From an uncultured Myxococcales bacterium (GTDB taxonomy: Bacteria > Myxococcota > Myxococcia > Myxococcales > Myxococcaceae): a stretch of DNA of 64,000 nt. The stretch is taken from assembly GCA_937980205.1 (NCBI GenBank), contig CALJKW010000040.1, positions 1 to 64,000 on the forward strand, in the 5' to 3' direction. Shown one piece after another: positions 52,245 to 61,246 of this stretch; within the stretch, counting starts at the first letter, position 1; the number at the start of each line of letters is the position of its first letter. The notes beneath the pieces are model-generated. The model was not told the origin of the DNA and made no database searches. It saw only the letters and a program-made list of their open reading frames with translations. The translations under genes and the position numbers were made by a program.

Positions 52245-53057
52245 ATGTCGCCTCGTCGGGGCCGTCGGTCGAGCGTGCGGCTCCTCCTGCTCGTGGCGGC
52301 GGCGTTCGCGGCTCCCGCCGCGGCGGATGATCGCGGGCTGGACTGCATCGACTGCGCGCCGCTGCCGGAGGGCTACACGCTGCCGCCCGACTGCCTCTCC
52401 GACGGTGCGGGAGTCGGGCGGTTCGTCGCGCTGGAGCCGCCGGCGGCGCGCGTGTGGGTGGGTGCCTCGGCCGAGGCGCACGCGTACGTGGCGGTGTTCG
52501 AGAGCGAGGCGAAGGTGGCGTCGTGGTGCCGTGTCTTGTCTGCGTTCGAAGAGCTCGCCGACTCCGGCGGGAATCTCCAGCCGGTGCCGGACAAGTCCGG
52601 GCTGCCGTATGTGGCGGTGTCGTCGTTCGCGCGGCCGGGTGGCTGCCTGTCGCTGCAGGCCGATGCGCTCGTGGCATGGCTGTCGGTGTCGAAGCGGTGG
52701 GAGGTCATCGTGAACCGCGCGACGAGCGCCAGCCGCTGCGGGGAGGGCGAGGGCGATCCGAACCAGGCGGCCGCGAAGGTGCACGCCGAGGGGCTCGCGG
52801 CGTACCGGAAGAAGGACTTCGAGACCGCGGAGGCGAAGTGGCGGGCGTCGCTGCCGTACTTCGAGTCGGTCGCGGACCTCGGGTTCCTGCTGACGAAGCG
52901 AGGTCGCTACGCCGAAGCGGAGCCGCTGCTCCTCGACGCCGTGAGCCGAAACCAGCGGCCGGCGAGCTGGTTGAACCTGGCGGACCTGTACTGGAAGACG
53001 GGGAACTCGAAGCTCGCGGACAAGGCGTACCGGATCTACGCGAGTCGCCCGCGCTGA
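52245..53057 (+). CDS. exported TPR protein
   Basis: A 270-aa protein whose ATG abuts the hutF stop. RRGRRSSVRLLLLVAAAFAAPAAA is a cleavable signal with a long basic n-region. The middle has several Cys (DCIDC, SWCRV, GGCLSL) and beta strands. The C-terminal 90 residues form TPR-like helices (AAKVHAEGLAAYRKKDFETAEAKW, LLTKRGRYAEAEPLLLDAV, WLNLADLYWKTGNSKLADKAY). It is likely a periplasmic scaffold. Cotranscription with hutF looks accidental in function. Confidence 0.8.
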   Translation: MSPRRGRRSSVRLLLLVAAAFAAPAAADDRGLDCIDCAPLPEGYTLPPDCLSDGAGVGRFVALEPPAARVWVGASAEAHAYVAVFESEAKVASWCRVLSAFEELADSGGNLQPVPDKSGLPYVAVSSFARPGGCLSLQADALVAWLSVSKRWEVIVNRATSASRCGEGEGDPNQAAAKVHAEGLAAYRKKDFETAEAKWRASLPYFESVADLGFLLTKRGRYAEAEPLLLDAVSRNQRPASWLNLADLYWKTGNSKLADKAYRIYASRPR

Positions 53058-53088
53058 GCGTCAGCGCCCGGGGCCGCGAGGCAGCCGC

Positions 53089-53175
53089 GGGGGTCTGTGA
53101 GCTGTGAGGTTTGCGTTGCGCAGTTCGGAAAAATTCCAAACTGCGTAACCGATTCCTCACAAGTCGCAGACCCCC
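53089..53175. repeat. 87-bp near-perfect inverted repeat
   Basis: Two 42-base arms (53089-53130 and 53134-53175) flank a three-base loop AAA, with about 33 of 42 positions complementary. The arms start GGGGGTCTG and end CAGACCCCC. The centre reads CGCAGTTCGGAA AAA TTCCAAACTGCG. It could be a transcribed hairpin, a terminator or the core of a small mobile element. A further CCCCCG/CGGGGG stem follows within 35 bases. The stretch 53058-53363 has no convincing gene. Confidence 0.8.
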
Positions 53176-53363
53176 AAGGCACCCCTGTGCCCCCGAGGTT
53201 CCGGGGGGGAGTTCTCCGTTTTCGCCCGCGAAGGGGCCAGCAGCGGGACCTGGAAATGCCCCTCGCGGCGACTCGCTTCCGTGCTTGCGCTGCCGCGCAA
53301 AGCAGGCTTCAAGCCAACCTTGACCGGTGCTTTGGCGCCCGGCCATGACGGGGTGACCGCACG

Positions 53364-54488
53364 ATGAACCCGAACCTCGAGCCGCTGCTCGCCGAGCTGG
53401 TCGCGGTGGACTCGACGTCCACGCTGCCGAACGGTCCGCTTCTCGACGTCCTCGAGAAGCGGCTGTCCACGTTGAACCTCAGCATCGAGCGCCACCGCTA
53501 CAAAGACGAGCAGGGCGTCGAGAAGGCGAACCTCATCGCGACGAACGCGCCGTCGAAGCTCCCCGAGCTCGCGCTCGTCGGGCACAGCGACTGCGTCCCC
53601 TACGACAAGGCGTGGACCGAAGCGCTGAAGCTCACCGAGCGCGACGACAAGCTCTACGGGCGCGGCGCCTGCGACACGAAGGCGTTCGTGGCGTGCGCCG
53701 TCATCGCGCTCGAGAGAACGGCGGCGAAGCTCACCAAGCCCTTCCTCGTCTGCTTCACCGGCGACGAAGAGGTCGGCTGCTACGGAGCCAAGCAGCTCGT
53801 CGCCGCCGGCAAGGCGAAGAGCCTGCGCTGCATCATCGGCGAGCCGACCTCGCTCACTCCGATTCGCGCGAACAAGGGCTACTGCCTCGCGGAGCTCGAG
53901 TTCAGAGGGAAAGAAGGCCACTCGGCCTACCCCGACAGCGGAGCCTCTGCCGTCTTCCGCGCGGCGCGCTTCCTCACGCGCCTCGAGGCCTACGCGCGCA
54001 CCGAGCTGCGCACGCAGGTCGACGCGAAGTTCGAGCCTCCGTTCACGACGCTGAACACCGGCGTCATTCACGGCGGCAAGGCGAAGAACATCATCCCCGG
54101 CGAGTGCCGCGTGACGCTCGAGTGGCGCCCGATTCCCTCGCAGCCGGTCGAGCACGTGCTCGAGGCCGTGCAGCGCATCAAGCAGGCGTGCGTCGCCGAA
54201 GAGGCCGGGTTCCAGCTCGGCATCAAGACGCTGCGCATGGACCGCGGCTTCGACACGGCGGCCGAGGCCGAGGTCGTGCGCTTCCTCGAGCGCGAGTCGG
54301 GCAACGCCGCCGCGACCGTCGCGTTCGGCACCGAAGGCCCGCAGATGAGCGAGCTCGGCAGCGTGCCGGTGGTGTTCGGGCCCGGCGACATCAAGAACGC
54401 GCACCAGACCGGCGAGTTCGTGCCGCGCAGAGAGCTGCACCGCTGCGCCGAGGTGCTCGAGAGCGCGCTGATCCACTTCTGCGCGTAG
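53364..54488 (+). CDS. argE: acetylornithine deacetylase (M20 peptidase family)
   Basis: A 374-aa metallohydrolase that removes the acetyl group from N-acetylornithine in arginine synthesis. Zinc site residues are visible in LVGHSDCVPY (His), GRGACDTKAF (bridging Asp) and FTGDEEVGC (Glu pair). Dimer and substrate motifs are GEPTSLTPIRANKG and EGHSAYPDSGASA, with PPFTTLNTGVIHGGKAKNIIPGEC and the last His in NAHQTGEFV. Close paralogs (DapE, succinyl-desuccinylases) differ in these motifs, but a related specificity cannot be excluded. Confidence 0.82.
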   Translation: MNPNLEPLLAELVAVDSTSTLPNGPLLDVLEKRLSTLNLSIERHRYKDEQGVEKANLIATNAPSKLPELALVGHSDCVPYDKAWTEALKLTERDDKLYGRGACDTKAFVACAVIALERTAAKLTKPFLVCFTGDEEVGCYGAKQLVAAGKAKSLRCIIGEPTSLTPIRANKGYCLAELEFRGKEGHSAYPDSGASAVFRAARFLTRLEAYARTELRTQVDAKFEPPFTTLNTGVIHGGKAKNIIPGECRVTLEWRPIPSQPVEHVLEAVQRIKQACVAEEAGFQLGIKTLRMDRGFDTAAEAEVVRFLERESGNAAATVAFGTEGPQMSELGSVPVVFGPGDIKNAHQTGEFVPRRELHRCAEVLESALIHFCA

Positions 54489-54502
54489 CCACGACGCGCT
54501 GA

Positions 54503-54790
54503 TCAGCCGCGAAGCTTGAACACCATCGAGACCTCGACGACCTCGGAGCCGAGGACGTCGTGGCTCTTGCCGTTGGGCGTGAAGTCGAAGCTGAGCTCTC
54601 CGTGCAGGCTCTTGAGCAGCGCGTCTTTCACGCGCCGCACGGCCTGGCTCGAAGAGCCGCAGTCGCGCAAGAGCTGCTCGCGCATCGGCAGCTGATCGAG
54701 GATCTGCGACGCGCTCAGGTAGCGCTCGCGTGCGAGCACTTTTCGCACGGCCTCCACCAGGTCGCTGTCGGGCAGCATGGCTCGAAGCAT
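54503..54790 (-). CDS. small hypothetical protein
   Basis: A 95-aa protein from ATG 54790 (ATG 54778 is an alternative). It has helices DLVEAVRKVLARERYLSASQ and SSSQAVRRVKDALLKSL, then strands ending VVEVSMVFKL. It is antisense to nothing real, shows normal codon use, and converges with argE 14 bases away. No family recognised; it may be a small regulatory or adaptor protein. Confidence 0.6.
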   Translation of the reverse strand: MLRAMLPDSDLVEAVRKVLARERYLSASQILDQLPMREQLLRDCGSSSQAVRRVKDALLKSLHGELSFDFTPNGKSHDVLGSEVVEVSMVFKLRG

Positions 54791-54838
54791 CACGCCATCT
54801 GGCTCCGGACGCCACGGCGTTCCCCCTCGGTAACGCCT

Positions 54839-54868
54839 TTGAACTGCGATGACGCGGGCCGCTAGGCT
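54839..54868 (+). promoter_or_regulatory. possible sigma70-type promoter of the PilZ gene
   Basis: TTGAAC at 54839-54844 and TAGGCT at 54863-54868 with an 18-base spacer. The -35 is good, the -10 weak. Confidence 0.35.
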
Positions 54869-54895
54869 CTGTTGCGGCTGCACTCGGGGGTGCCC

Positions 54896-55237
54896 ATGCT
54901 CGAAGCCTACGCGCAGTACACACCGACGCGGCGGTTCCCGCGCTATCCGGTGGAGCTCACCGTCGTCTGCATCGTGGATCAGCGGCGGCGAGCAGATCGC
55001 GTGACGAACCTCTCGAAGGAGGGCGCGCGCATCGAGACGCCGGCTCCGCTCGACGCGGGCCTGCACTCGCACTTCTACTTCATCGTCCCCGACGCAGACT
55101 CCCGCGGAGTCCTGGTCGACGTCTCCGCCACCGTCGCGTGGATGCACGGCCGCTCGATGGGGCTGCACTTCGACCGGCACTTCCCGGCCATCGCGGAGTA
55201 CGTCAGCCGCCTCGCCTCCCGTTCCTCGATGCGGTAG
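54896..55237 (+). CDS. PilZ domain protein (probable c-di-GMP binding)
   Basis: A 113-aa stand-alone PilZ domain from ATG 54896, which has GGGGG six bases upstream; a TTG 24 bases further up is in frame. The RxxxR motif is formed by Arg12 and Arg16 (TRRFPRYPV), and the second motif is the variant NLSKEG (usually D/NxSxxG). These are the c-di-GMP contact points. Stand-alone PilZ proteins in myxobacteria affect motility and polysaccharide. Effect here unknown. Confidence 0.87.
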   Translation: MLEAYAQYTPTRRFPRYPVELTVVCIVDQRRRADRVTNLSKEGARIETPAPLDAGLHSHFYFIVPDADSRGVLVDVSATVAWMHGRSMGLHFDRHFPAIAEYVSRLASRSSMR

Positions 55238-55252
55238 ACCGGGCGGCGCTGC

Positions 55253-57304
55253 ATGCGCCGCCTGCTCCTCGCCCCGCTGGTTCTTCTCTGCGCCTGTCCG
55301 AACCCGGTGACGGTGCCGGACGCCGGCCAGCCGGTCGTCGACTCGGGGCCTCCGCCTCCGACGTGCGATTCGCCGGAAGACTGCAAGGCGGTCGGCTTCG
55401 ACGGCGTGTGCCGGCAGAACGTCTGCGCGAAGAACGTGCCGTGCGCCGACGACCTCGAGTGCGGCCTCGGAGAGGCGTGCGTCAACCGCGTCTGCACCTT
55501 CACCGGCTGCGTGACCGACGCCGACTGCCCGACGGGCCGCTGCCGCCAGCAGACGTTCACCTGCGCGGAGTGCGGCGAAGACGCCGACTGTCCGTTCAAT
55601 CGCCCCGTGTGCCAGCAGGCGACGCAGAAGTGCGTGCAGTGCGCGAACGACTCGCACTGCGCTCCGCCGGGGCCTTCGTACTGCGAGGCCATCTCCGGCT
55701 CGTGCATGCACTGCCTGACCAGCGACCACTGCCCGAACGGCCTCACCTGCTCGGGCGGCGTCTGCGCCGGCTCTCCGGAGGGGGGAGCCTGCCCGACCGG
55801 CACCGCCTGCGCCGAAGGGCTCGTCTGCGTGACGGTGAACACGCAGATGGGGCCGATGCCGACGTGCCTCAAGGGCTGCAACGCGTACTCGCCGAGCTGC
55901 CCAATGGGTCAGATCTGCTACACGCTCCAGTACAGCAACAGCAGTTCGTACGTGTTCGACATGGGCGGCCTGCTCGGAGTCTGCTTCACGCCGCAGGGCG
56001 GTCTGCGCAACTACCGCGACAGCTGCACCATCAACCCGACGACGGGGAGTTCGAACTGCCAGCCGTCGCTGCAGTGCGTGCCGGACTCGCCGGCGACCTC
56101 CACCTGCCGCGCGTACTGCGACCCGGGGCTGGCGAACGCGTGCCCGGCGCCGGAGATCTGCCACCCGTTCCCCGGCGACTTCTACGGGCGCAAGTACGGC
56201 CTGTGCTACGCCGACAACGGCTGGGGAGACGCCTGCACCGCCGACTCGAAGTGCCGCACCGGGCAGACGTGCCGCGTGGCTCCCGACCCGTCGACGTTCG
56301 ACGAGGTCTCCACGCAGTGCCAGTTCAACATCGGCACCGCGCCGGGGCTCGCGCCCTGCGCGAACGTCTCGGCGGGTGACGGTGGCGTCGTGCAGCCCGA
56401 CCGTGTCTGCGCGAGCGGCGCGTGCCGCGGCGACAGCGTCCCCTCGACCGCGCCGTACTTCTGCTTCGCGGCGTGCTCGACCGACAGCGAGTGCAGCATC
56501 GGCACGCGCAGCGGCACCTGCGACGGGGACTACCAGTTCCCCTCGCCGGGCGGCTTCACCGCGTTCGTGCAGGGCTGCCGGCCGGGCTGCTCGGCGAGCG
56601 CGACGTGCGACGAGTACGGCGTCGACGGCGGCCTGGTGTGCCGGCCGCGGCTCGTCACGAGCTCCTCGAACTCGGGCCTCAAGCTCAACTGCGGCCGGCC
56701 GAACCTGAACGGCGGCGGCGCCGGAGCGCCGTGCGTGACGAACAGCCAGTGCACGTCGGGCTTCTGCTCGTTCGACGACTCCCGCGGAGTCCGCCGGCAG
56801 GGCTACTGCCTCGAGGCGTGCCGCACGGTGGCCGACTGCGCGGCAGCGTCCGACGGCGGCGCCGCGACGGGCCCGCTCGACTGCCTGCCCACCGCGTTCC
56901 TCGGCTACCGCGGCCCCGACTTCCAGCCCGGCACGCCCGACGACGTCATCTCGGTGAAGAGCGTGTGCACCGGCATCGCGTGCAACGAGGACGAAGACTG
57001 CTCCGCCGACGGCGGAGTGCGCTGCGTGCCCGACGTGAGCCCCTCCGACGCCGGCCAGTACGTGCTGCGCTGCCGGCCGAACGCGAACGGCGGCTTCCGC
57101 GAGGCCGGCCAGACGTGCGCGAGCAACAGCGAGTGCCTCTCGGGCGCGTGCGGTCAGCTCGGAGACAGCTCGCGCATCTGCTACCGCGCGTGCGACCCGG
57201 CGGGCGCCGCGCTGTGCCCGGCGGGCCTGACGTGCCGCGCGGGCGCGTTCCGCTTCACCTCGACTGCAGGCAACCTCGTGACGCTCGACGGATGCGCTCC
57301 CTGA
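55253..57304 (+). CDS. large Cys-rich lipoprotein
   Basis: A 683-aa lipoprotein (MRRLLLAPLVLLCAC, Cys15) with more than 60 cysteines spread regularly as short C-x4-8-C units (for example DLECGLGEACVNRVC and ECLSGACGQLGDSSRICYRAC). Such Dickkopf/EGF-like disulfide-rich repeats are typical of myxobacterial surface proteins. It must fold outside the cytoplasm. The end overlaps the start of the phosphoribosyltransferase gene by 13 bases, so the two are cotranscribed. Function unknown. Confidence 0.82.
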   Translation: MRRLLLAPLVLLCACPNPVTVPDAGQPVVDSGPPPPTCDSPEDCKAVGFDGVCRQNVCAKNVPCADDLECGLGEACVNRVCTFTGCVTDADCPTGRCRQQTFTCAECGEDADCPFNRPVCQQATQKCVQCANDSHCAPPGPSYCEAISGSCMHCLTSDHCPNGLTCSGGVCAGSPEGGACPTGTACAEGLVCVTVNTQMGPMPTCLKGCNAYSPSCPMGQICYTLQYSNSSSYVFDMGGLLGVCFTPQGGLRNYRDSCTINPTTGSSNCQPSLQCVPDSPATSTCRAYCDPGLANACPAPEICHPFPGDFYGRKYGLCYADNGWGDACTADSKCRTGQTCRVAPDPSTFDEVSTQCQFNIGTAPGLAPCANVSAGDGGVVQPDRVCASGACRGDSVPSTAPYFCFAACSTDSECSIGTRSGTCDGDYQFPSPGGFTAFVQGCRPGCSASATCDEYGVDGGLVCRPRLVTSSSNSGLKLNCGRPNLNGGGAGAPCVTNSQCTSGFCSFDDSRGVRRQGYCLEACRTVADCAAASDGGAATGPLDCLPTAFLGYRGPDFQPGTPDDVISVKSVCTGIACNEDEDCSADGGVRCVPDVSPSDAGQYVLRCRPNANGGFREAGQTCASNSECLSGACGQLGDSSRICYRACDPAGAALCPAGLTCRAGAFRFTSTAGNLVTLDGCAP

Positions 57305-57882
57305 AGACGAAAACTGCGAAGAAGAAGAGTCCGACGCCGAAGAACGGCCGCAAGGCACATCGCGAGCCGCCCGAGTCTCCGTCGCCTCCGGGGCTGGACC
57401 GCTCGGCGGCCCGCAGCTCCGCGGCCGAGATGTCGTGGGCGCACTTCGATCGCCTCGTGCAGCAGCTGGCGAAGGCGGCGAAGAAGCTCGACCCCGACGC
57501 CATCGTCGGCGTCGCCCACGGCGGAGTCTTCGTCGGCGGTGCGCTCGCCAGCGCGATGCAGCGCGAGTTCTACCCGGTGCGCATCAGCCGGCGCAGCCGC
57601 GACGTCGGCCTGCGCGGCAACCCGAAGCTCTCCGGTGTCATGCCGAAGGAGCTCAAAGGCAAGAGGGTGCTCATCGTCGACGACATCGCCTCGTCGGGCG
57701 ACACGCTGCAGCTGGCCTCGGCGCACGCGAAGGGCGTCGGCGCGAAGGCCGTCGCCACCGGCGCGCTGGTGTGCCGGCCGAAGGGGTATCAGCCCGACAT
57801 TCACGCGCTGAAGGAAGACACGTTCTTCGTCTTCCCGTGGGACTACGCCGCGGTCGCGGAAGAGCAGCGCTTCGAGCTGTGA
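57292..57882 (+). CDS. phosphoribosyltransferase family protein
   Basis: A 196-aa protein from ATG 57292, inside the previous gene's end. The first 45 residues are Lys/Pro/Ser-rich and probably disordered (an ATG at 57430 would remove them). The PRTase core has IVGVAHGGVFVGGALA, and the PRPP loop VLIVDDIASSGDT starts at about residue 126, with the two acidic residues at 130-131. The hood region (SRRSRDVGLRGNPKL) differs from known purine PRTases but recalls XGPRT-like proteins. Substrate unknown, salvage of a purine is plausible. Confidence 0.83.
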   Translation: MRSLKTKTAKKKSPTPKNGRKAHREPPESPSPPGLDRSAARSSAAEMSWAHFDRLVQQLAKAAKKLDPDAIVGVAHGGVFVGGALASAMQREFYPVRISRRSRDVGLRGNPKLSGVMPKELKGKRVLIVDDIASSGDTLQLASAHAKGVGAKAVATGALVCRPKGYQPDIHALKEDTFFVFPWDYAAVAEEQRFEL

Positions 57883-57885
57883 CCG

Positions 57886-57935
57886 ACAACTGCCGGGTTG
57901 GGGTGCGCGAACGCGAACGCGAACCCGGTTGTTTG
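57886..57935 (+). terminator. hairpin between PRTase and selB
   Basis: ACAAC-TG-CCGGGTT pairs with AACCCGGTTGT around a GCGCGAACGCGAACGCG-type loop, followed by TTGCCTT. It is a weak terminator or a leader hairpin of selB. Confidence 0.4.
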
Positions 57936-57957
57936 CCTTCCTGCTAGAGCGCTCCTC

Positions 57958-59850
57958 GTGATCATCGGCACCGCCGGCCACGTCGACCACGGCAAGACGT
58001 CGCTCGTGAAGGCGCTGACCGGCATCGACACCGACCGGCTGCCGGAAGAGAAGAAGCGCGGCATCACGCTCGAGCTCGGCTTCGCGCACCTCGATCTCCC
58101 CGTCGGCCGCGTCGGGGTCGTCGACGTCCCCGGCCACGAGAAGTTCGTCAAGGCGATGGCCGCCGGCGCCGGAGGCATCGACGTCGCCATGCTCGTCGTC
58201 GCGGCGGACGAAGGCGTGATGCCGCAGACGCGCGAGCACGTGGACATCTGCCAGCTGCTCGGCGTGAAGGCGGGGCTCATCGTCGTCACGAAGTCGGACC
58301 TGCTGCCGACGCTCGGCGAGGGCTGGCTCGAGCTGCTCTCGGCCGACCTGCGCGCGCTCGTCGCCGGCACGTTCCTCGAGGAAGCGCCCATCCTGCCCGT
58401 GAGCGCGAAGACCGGCGAAGGCCTCGACGCGCTGAAACAGGCCGTGAGCGCGAAGCTGAAGGAGCTCGCCGCGCGTCCGGCGGAGGGGCCGGTCTTCCTC
58501 CCCGTCGACCGCGCGTTCACCGTGAAGGGCTTCGGCGCCGTCGTCACCGGCACGCTGCTGAGCGGCAAGCTCTCGCGCGAGGAAACCGTGTCGCTCGAGC
58601 CAGGCCTTGCCGGCCCGTTCCGCGCGCGCACGCTGCAGGTGCACGGCCAGGCGGTCGAGCAGGTCGCGGCGGGCCAGCGCGTCGCGGTCAACGTCGCGGG
58701 CGCAGAGGCCTCGGACATCTCGCGCGGCATGGTGCTGGTTCGGCACGGCGAGCTGTTGCCGACGCGCGTGCTCGACGTCGAGCTGTCGCTGCTGCCCGCG
58801 GTGCCCGCGCCGCTGCCGCGCCGCTCGCGGCAGCTGCTCTGCATCGGCACCACGCACGCCGACGCCGCGGTCCGCCTCGTCGACGCCACGGCGCTGCGCC
58901 CCGGCGAGACGGTGTTCGCGCAGGTGCGCGTCGCCGCCCCGCTCGCGGCGCTGCCGGGGCAGCGCTTCATCCTCCGGGGCTCGCGCGCCACCATCGGCGG
59001 AGGCCGCGTGCTCGCGGTCGACACTCCGCGGCGCAAGAAGGGCGCGTCGGAGAAGCTCAAGGCGCTCGCCGAGGCCGACCCGTCGCAGCGCGTGACGTGG
59101 CTGCTCACCGAAGCCGGCTACGCCGGCCTCACCGAGCGCGAGCTCTTCGCGAAGGCGGGCCTGGGTCCCAAAGAGCTCACCCGACAGCTCGACACGCTCG
59201 CCGCGAAGGGAGCGCTCGTGCTCGTCGACAAAGAGGCCCGCCGCTCCCTCTCGACGCCGGTGCTGCAGGGCCTCGCCGCGCGGACGGCGAGCCTGCTCGA
59301 GCAGTTCCACGCCGCGAACCCCGAGCGCGACGGCATGCCGCGCGAAGAGCTGCGCCAGCGCCTGGGAGTCCCCCACGAGCGCACGTTCGCGCGCCTGGTC
59401 GCGCAGCTGACGGAGGCGGGGAAGATCGAGGCCGGCGACGTGGTGCGCCTCGCCGGCCGCCGCGGCCGCCTCGACGCCGGCGGCACCTCGCTCAAGGACG
59501 CGCTCGACGCGGCGCTGAAGAAGGGCGCGCTGGCGCCTCCGACGCACGCCGAGCTCGCGGCGCTGACGAAGGCGCCGCCGCAGCGCGTGGGCGAGCTGCT
59601 CGAGGTGCTGGTGAAAGAGGGCAGGGCGCTCAAGGCCGGCGAGCTGCACTTCCACTCCGAGGCCGTGGCCGAGCTCGAGGCGAAGCTGAAGGGGTGGTTC
59701 GAGACGCACGACGCCATCACCACGCTCGAGTTCAAGGACCTCGTCGGCGGCACGCGGAAGTTCGTCATTCCGCTCGCGGAGCTCTTCGACGCGCGCAAGG
59801 TCACGCTGCGGGTGGGTGACAAGCGGGTGCTGCGCAAGGGTGCTAGATAG
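57958..59850 (+). CDS. selB: selenocysteine-specific elongation factor
   Basis: A 630-aa GTPase that delivers Sec-tRNA to UGA codons with a SECIS element. GTG 57958 places the G1 motif at residues 7-14 (GHVDHGKT), as in other SelB proteins. G2 GITLELGF, G3 DVPGHE and G4 TKSD follow, then the EF-Tu-like domains 2-3 and C-terminal winged helices (PHERTFARLVAQL; FKDLVGGTRKFVIPLAELFD) that bind the SECIS hairpin. The presence of SelB implies selenoproteins in this organism. No selA, selD or tRNA-Sec lies in the window. Confidence 0.96.
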   Translation: MIIGTAGHVDHGKTSLVKALTGIDTDRLPEEKKRGITLELGFAHLDLPVGRVGVVDVPGHEKFVKAMAAGAGGIDVAMLVVAADEGVMPQTREHVDICQLLGVKAGLIVVTKSDLLPTLGEGWLELLSADLRALVAGTFLEEAPILPVSAKTGEGLDALKQAVSAKLKELAARPAEGPVFLPVDRAFTVKGFGAVVTGTLLSGKLSREETVSLEPGLAGPFRARTLQVHGQAVEQVAAGQRVAVNVAGAEASDISRGMVLVRHGELLPTRVLDVELSLLPAVPAPLPRRSRQLLCIGTTHADAAVRLVDATALRPGETVFAQVRVAAPLAALPGQRFILRGSRATIGGGRVLAVDTPRRKKGASEKLKALAEADPSQRVTWLLTEAGYAGLTERELFAKAGLGPKELTRQLDTLAAKGALVLVDKEARRSLSTPVLQGLAARTASLLEQFHAANPERDGMPREELRQRLGVPHERTFARLVAQLTEAGKIEAGDVVRLAGRRGRLDAGGTSLKDALDAALKKGALAPPTHAELAALTKAPPQRVGELLEVLVKEGRALKAGELHFHSEAVAELEAKLKGWFETHDAITTLEFKDLVGGTRKFVIPLAELFDARKVTLRVGDKRVLRKGAR

Positions 59851-59859
59851 CCGCGGTAG

Positions 59860-61239
59860 ATGGACGCAAAGGGACGAATTCTGGTGGTCGACGACCAGCG
59901 GAACATGCGCGCGACCACCGCGATGCTCCTGCGGTCCGAGGGCTACGAGGTCCGTGAGGCCGGCGGCGGCGAAGAGGCGCTCGCGGCGCTCGCCGAGCGC
60001 GAGGCCGACCTGCTCCTCACCGACCTGAAGATGGAGCCGATGGACGGGCTCACGCTGCTCACCAAGGTGCTCGAGAGCGCGCCGAAGACGCAGGTCATCG
60101 TGATGACCGCGTACGGCAGCATCGAGAGCGCGGTCGAGGCGATGCGGCGCGGCGCGTACGACTACCTCACCAAGCCGTTCAAAGAGGGCGAGCTCGCGCA
60201 CCGCGTGCAGAAGGCGCTCGAGCGCGCGCGCCTCATCTCGGCCGTCGAGCTCTTTTCGAACGACTTCAACCGCCGCCACGGCATCGCGTCGCTCGTCGGC
60301 AACTCTCCCGCGATGCGCGAGCTGACCGGCCGCCTCGCGCGCGTGGCCCCGTCGGATGCCACCGTGCTCATTCAAGGAGAGAGCGGCACCGGCAAAGAGC
60401 TCGTCGCGCGCGCGGTGCACACGCTCTCGCGGCGGAAGGACAAGCCGTTCGTGCCGGTGAACTGCAGCGCCATCACCGAGTCGCTGCTCGAGTCCGAGCT
60501 GTTCGGCCACGCGCGCGGCGCGTTCACCGGCGCGGTGAAGACGCGGCGCGGCCTGTTCGAAGAGGCCGACGGCGGCACCCTGTTCATCGACGAGGTCACC
60601 GAGACCACGCAGGCCTTCCAGACGAAGCTCCTGCGCGTGCTGCAGGACGGAGAGGTCCGCCGCGTCGGCGAGTCCTCCAGCATCAAGGTCGACGTGCGCA
60701 CCGTCGCCGCCACCAACCGCGACATCGAGAAAGAGGTCGCGGAGAAGCGCTTCCGCCAGGACCTCTACTACCGCCTCAACGTGGTGATGCTGCGCGTGCC
60801 GCCGCTGCGCGAACGCAAAGAGGACATTCCGCTGCTCGCCGAGCACTTCCTCGCGCGCGCGAACGAGCGCTCGGGCCGGCCGCACCGGCTGTCTCCTGCC
60901 GCCGTCGACCGGCTGATGACCTACGACTTCCCGGGCAACGTGCGCGAGCTCGAGAACCTGGTGGAGCAGGCAGCGGCCCTGTCGGAGAGCGACGAGCTCC
61001 ACGCCGACGACTTCCCCCTGCGCCGCACTCCCAGCCCGAATGATCCACCCACCGTCGCCGCCGCCACGCTGGCCGACGTGGTCGACGACGCCGAGCGGAA
61101 GGCCATCGCCTCCGCCCTCGAGCGCTCCACCGGAGACCTGGGCCGCGTCGCCGAGGCCCTGGCGATCTCCCCCACGACACTCTGGCGGAAAATGAAACGC
61201 CTCGGCTTGCGCAACGCCGGCGCTGACGACCCGACCTGA
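59860..61239 (+). CDS. NtrC-family sigma54-dependent response regulator
   Basis: A 459-aa regulator. The receiver domain has phosphorylation site Asp55 (LLLTDLKM), with Thr and Lys at VMTAYGS and LTKPF. The AAA+ domain has Walker A GESGTGKE (173-180) and the sigma54-contact loop GAFTGA (220-225). A FIS-type helix-turn-helix (GDLGRVAEALAISPTTLWRKMKRLGL) ends the protein. No histidine kinase gene adjoins it. It lies 9 bases after selB and 120 bases before a -24/-12 promoter that drives the small-RNA candidate, in the position of the NtrC-like gene next to pxr in Myxococcus xanthus, so it is the likely activator of that RNA. Confidence 0.93.
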   Translation: MDAKGRILVVDDQRNMRATTAMLLRSEGYEVREAGGGEEALAALAEREADLLLTDLKMEPMDGLTLLTKVLESAPKTQVIVMTAYGSIESAVEAMRRGAYDYLTKPFKEGELAHRVQKALERARLISAVELFSNDFNRRHGIASLVGNSPAMRELTGRLARVAPSDATVLIQGESGTGKELVARAVHTLSRRKDKPFVPVNCSAITESLLESELFGHARGAFTGAVKTRRGLFEEADGGTLFIDEVTETTQAFQTKLLRVLQDGEVRRVGESSSIKVDVRTVAATNRDIEKEVAEKRFRQDLYYRLNVVMLRVPPLRERKEDIPLLAEHFLARANERSGRPHRLSPAAVDRLMTYDFPGNVRELENLVEQAAALSESDELHADDFPLRRTPSPNDPPTVAAATLADVVDDAERKAIASALERSTGDLGRVAEALAISPTTLWRKMKRLGLRNAGADDPT

Positions 61240-61246
61240 TTGGGGT

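Noticed and set aside
53097..53348. Small ORFs on either strand over the 87-bp inverted repeat
   Set aside because: They run through a perfect hairpin and have no ribosome binding site or coding bias.
57883..57957. tRNA-Sec gene beside selB
   Set aside because: The hairpin there is too short, lacks a T-loop GGTTCGA and a CCA end.
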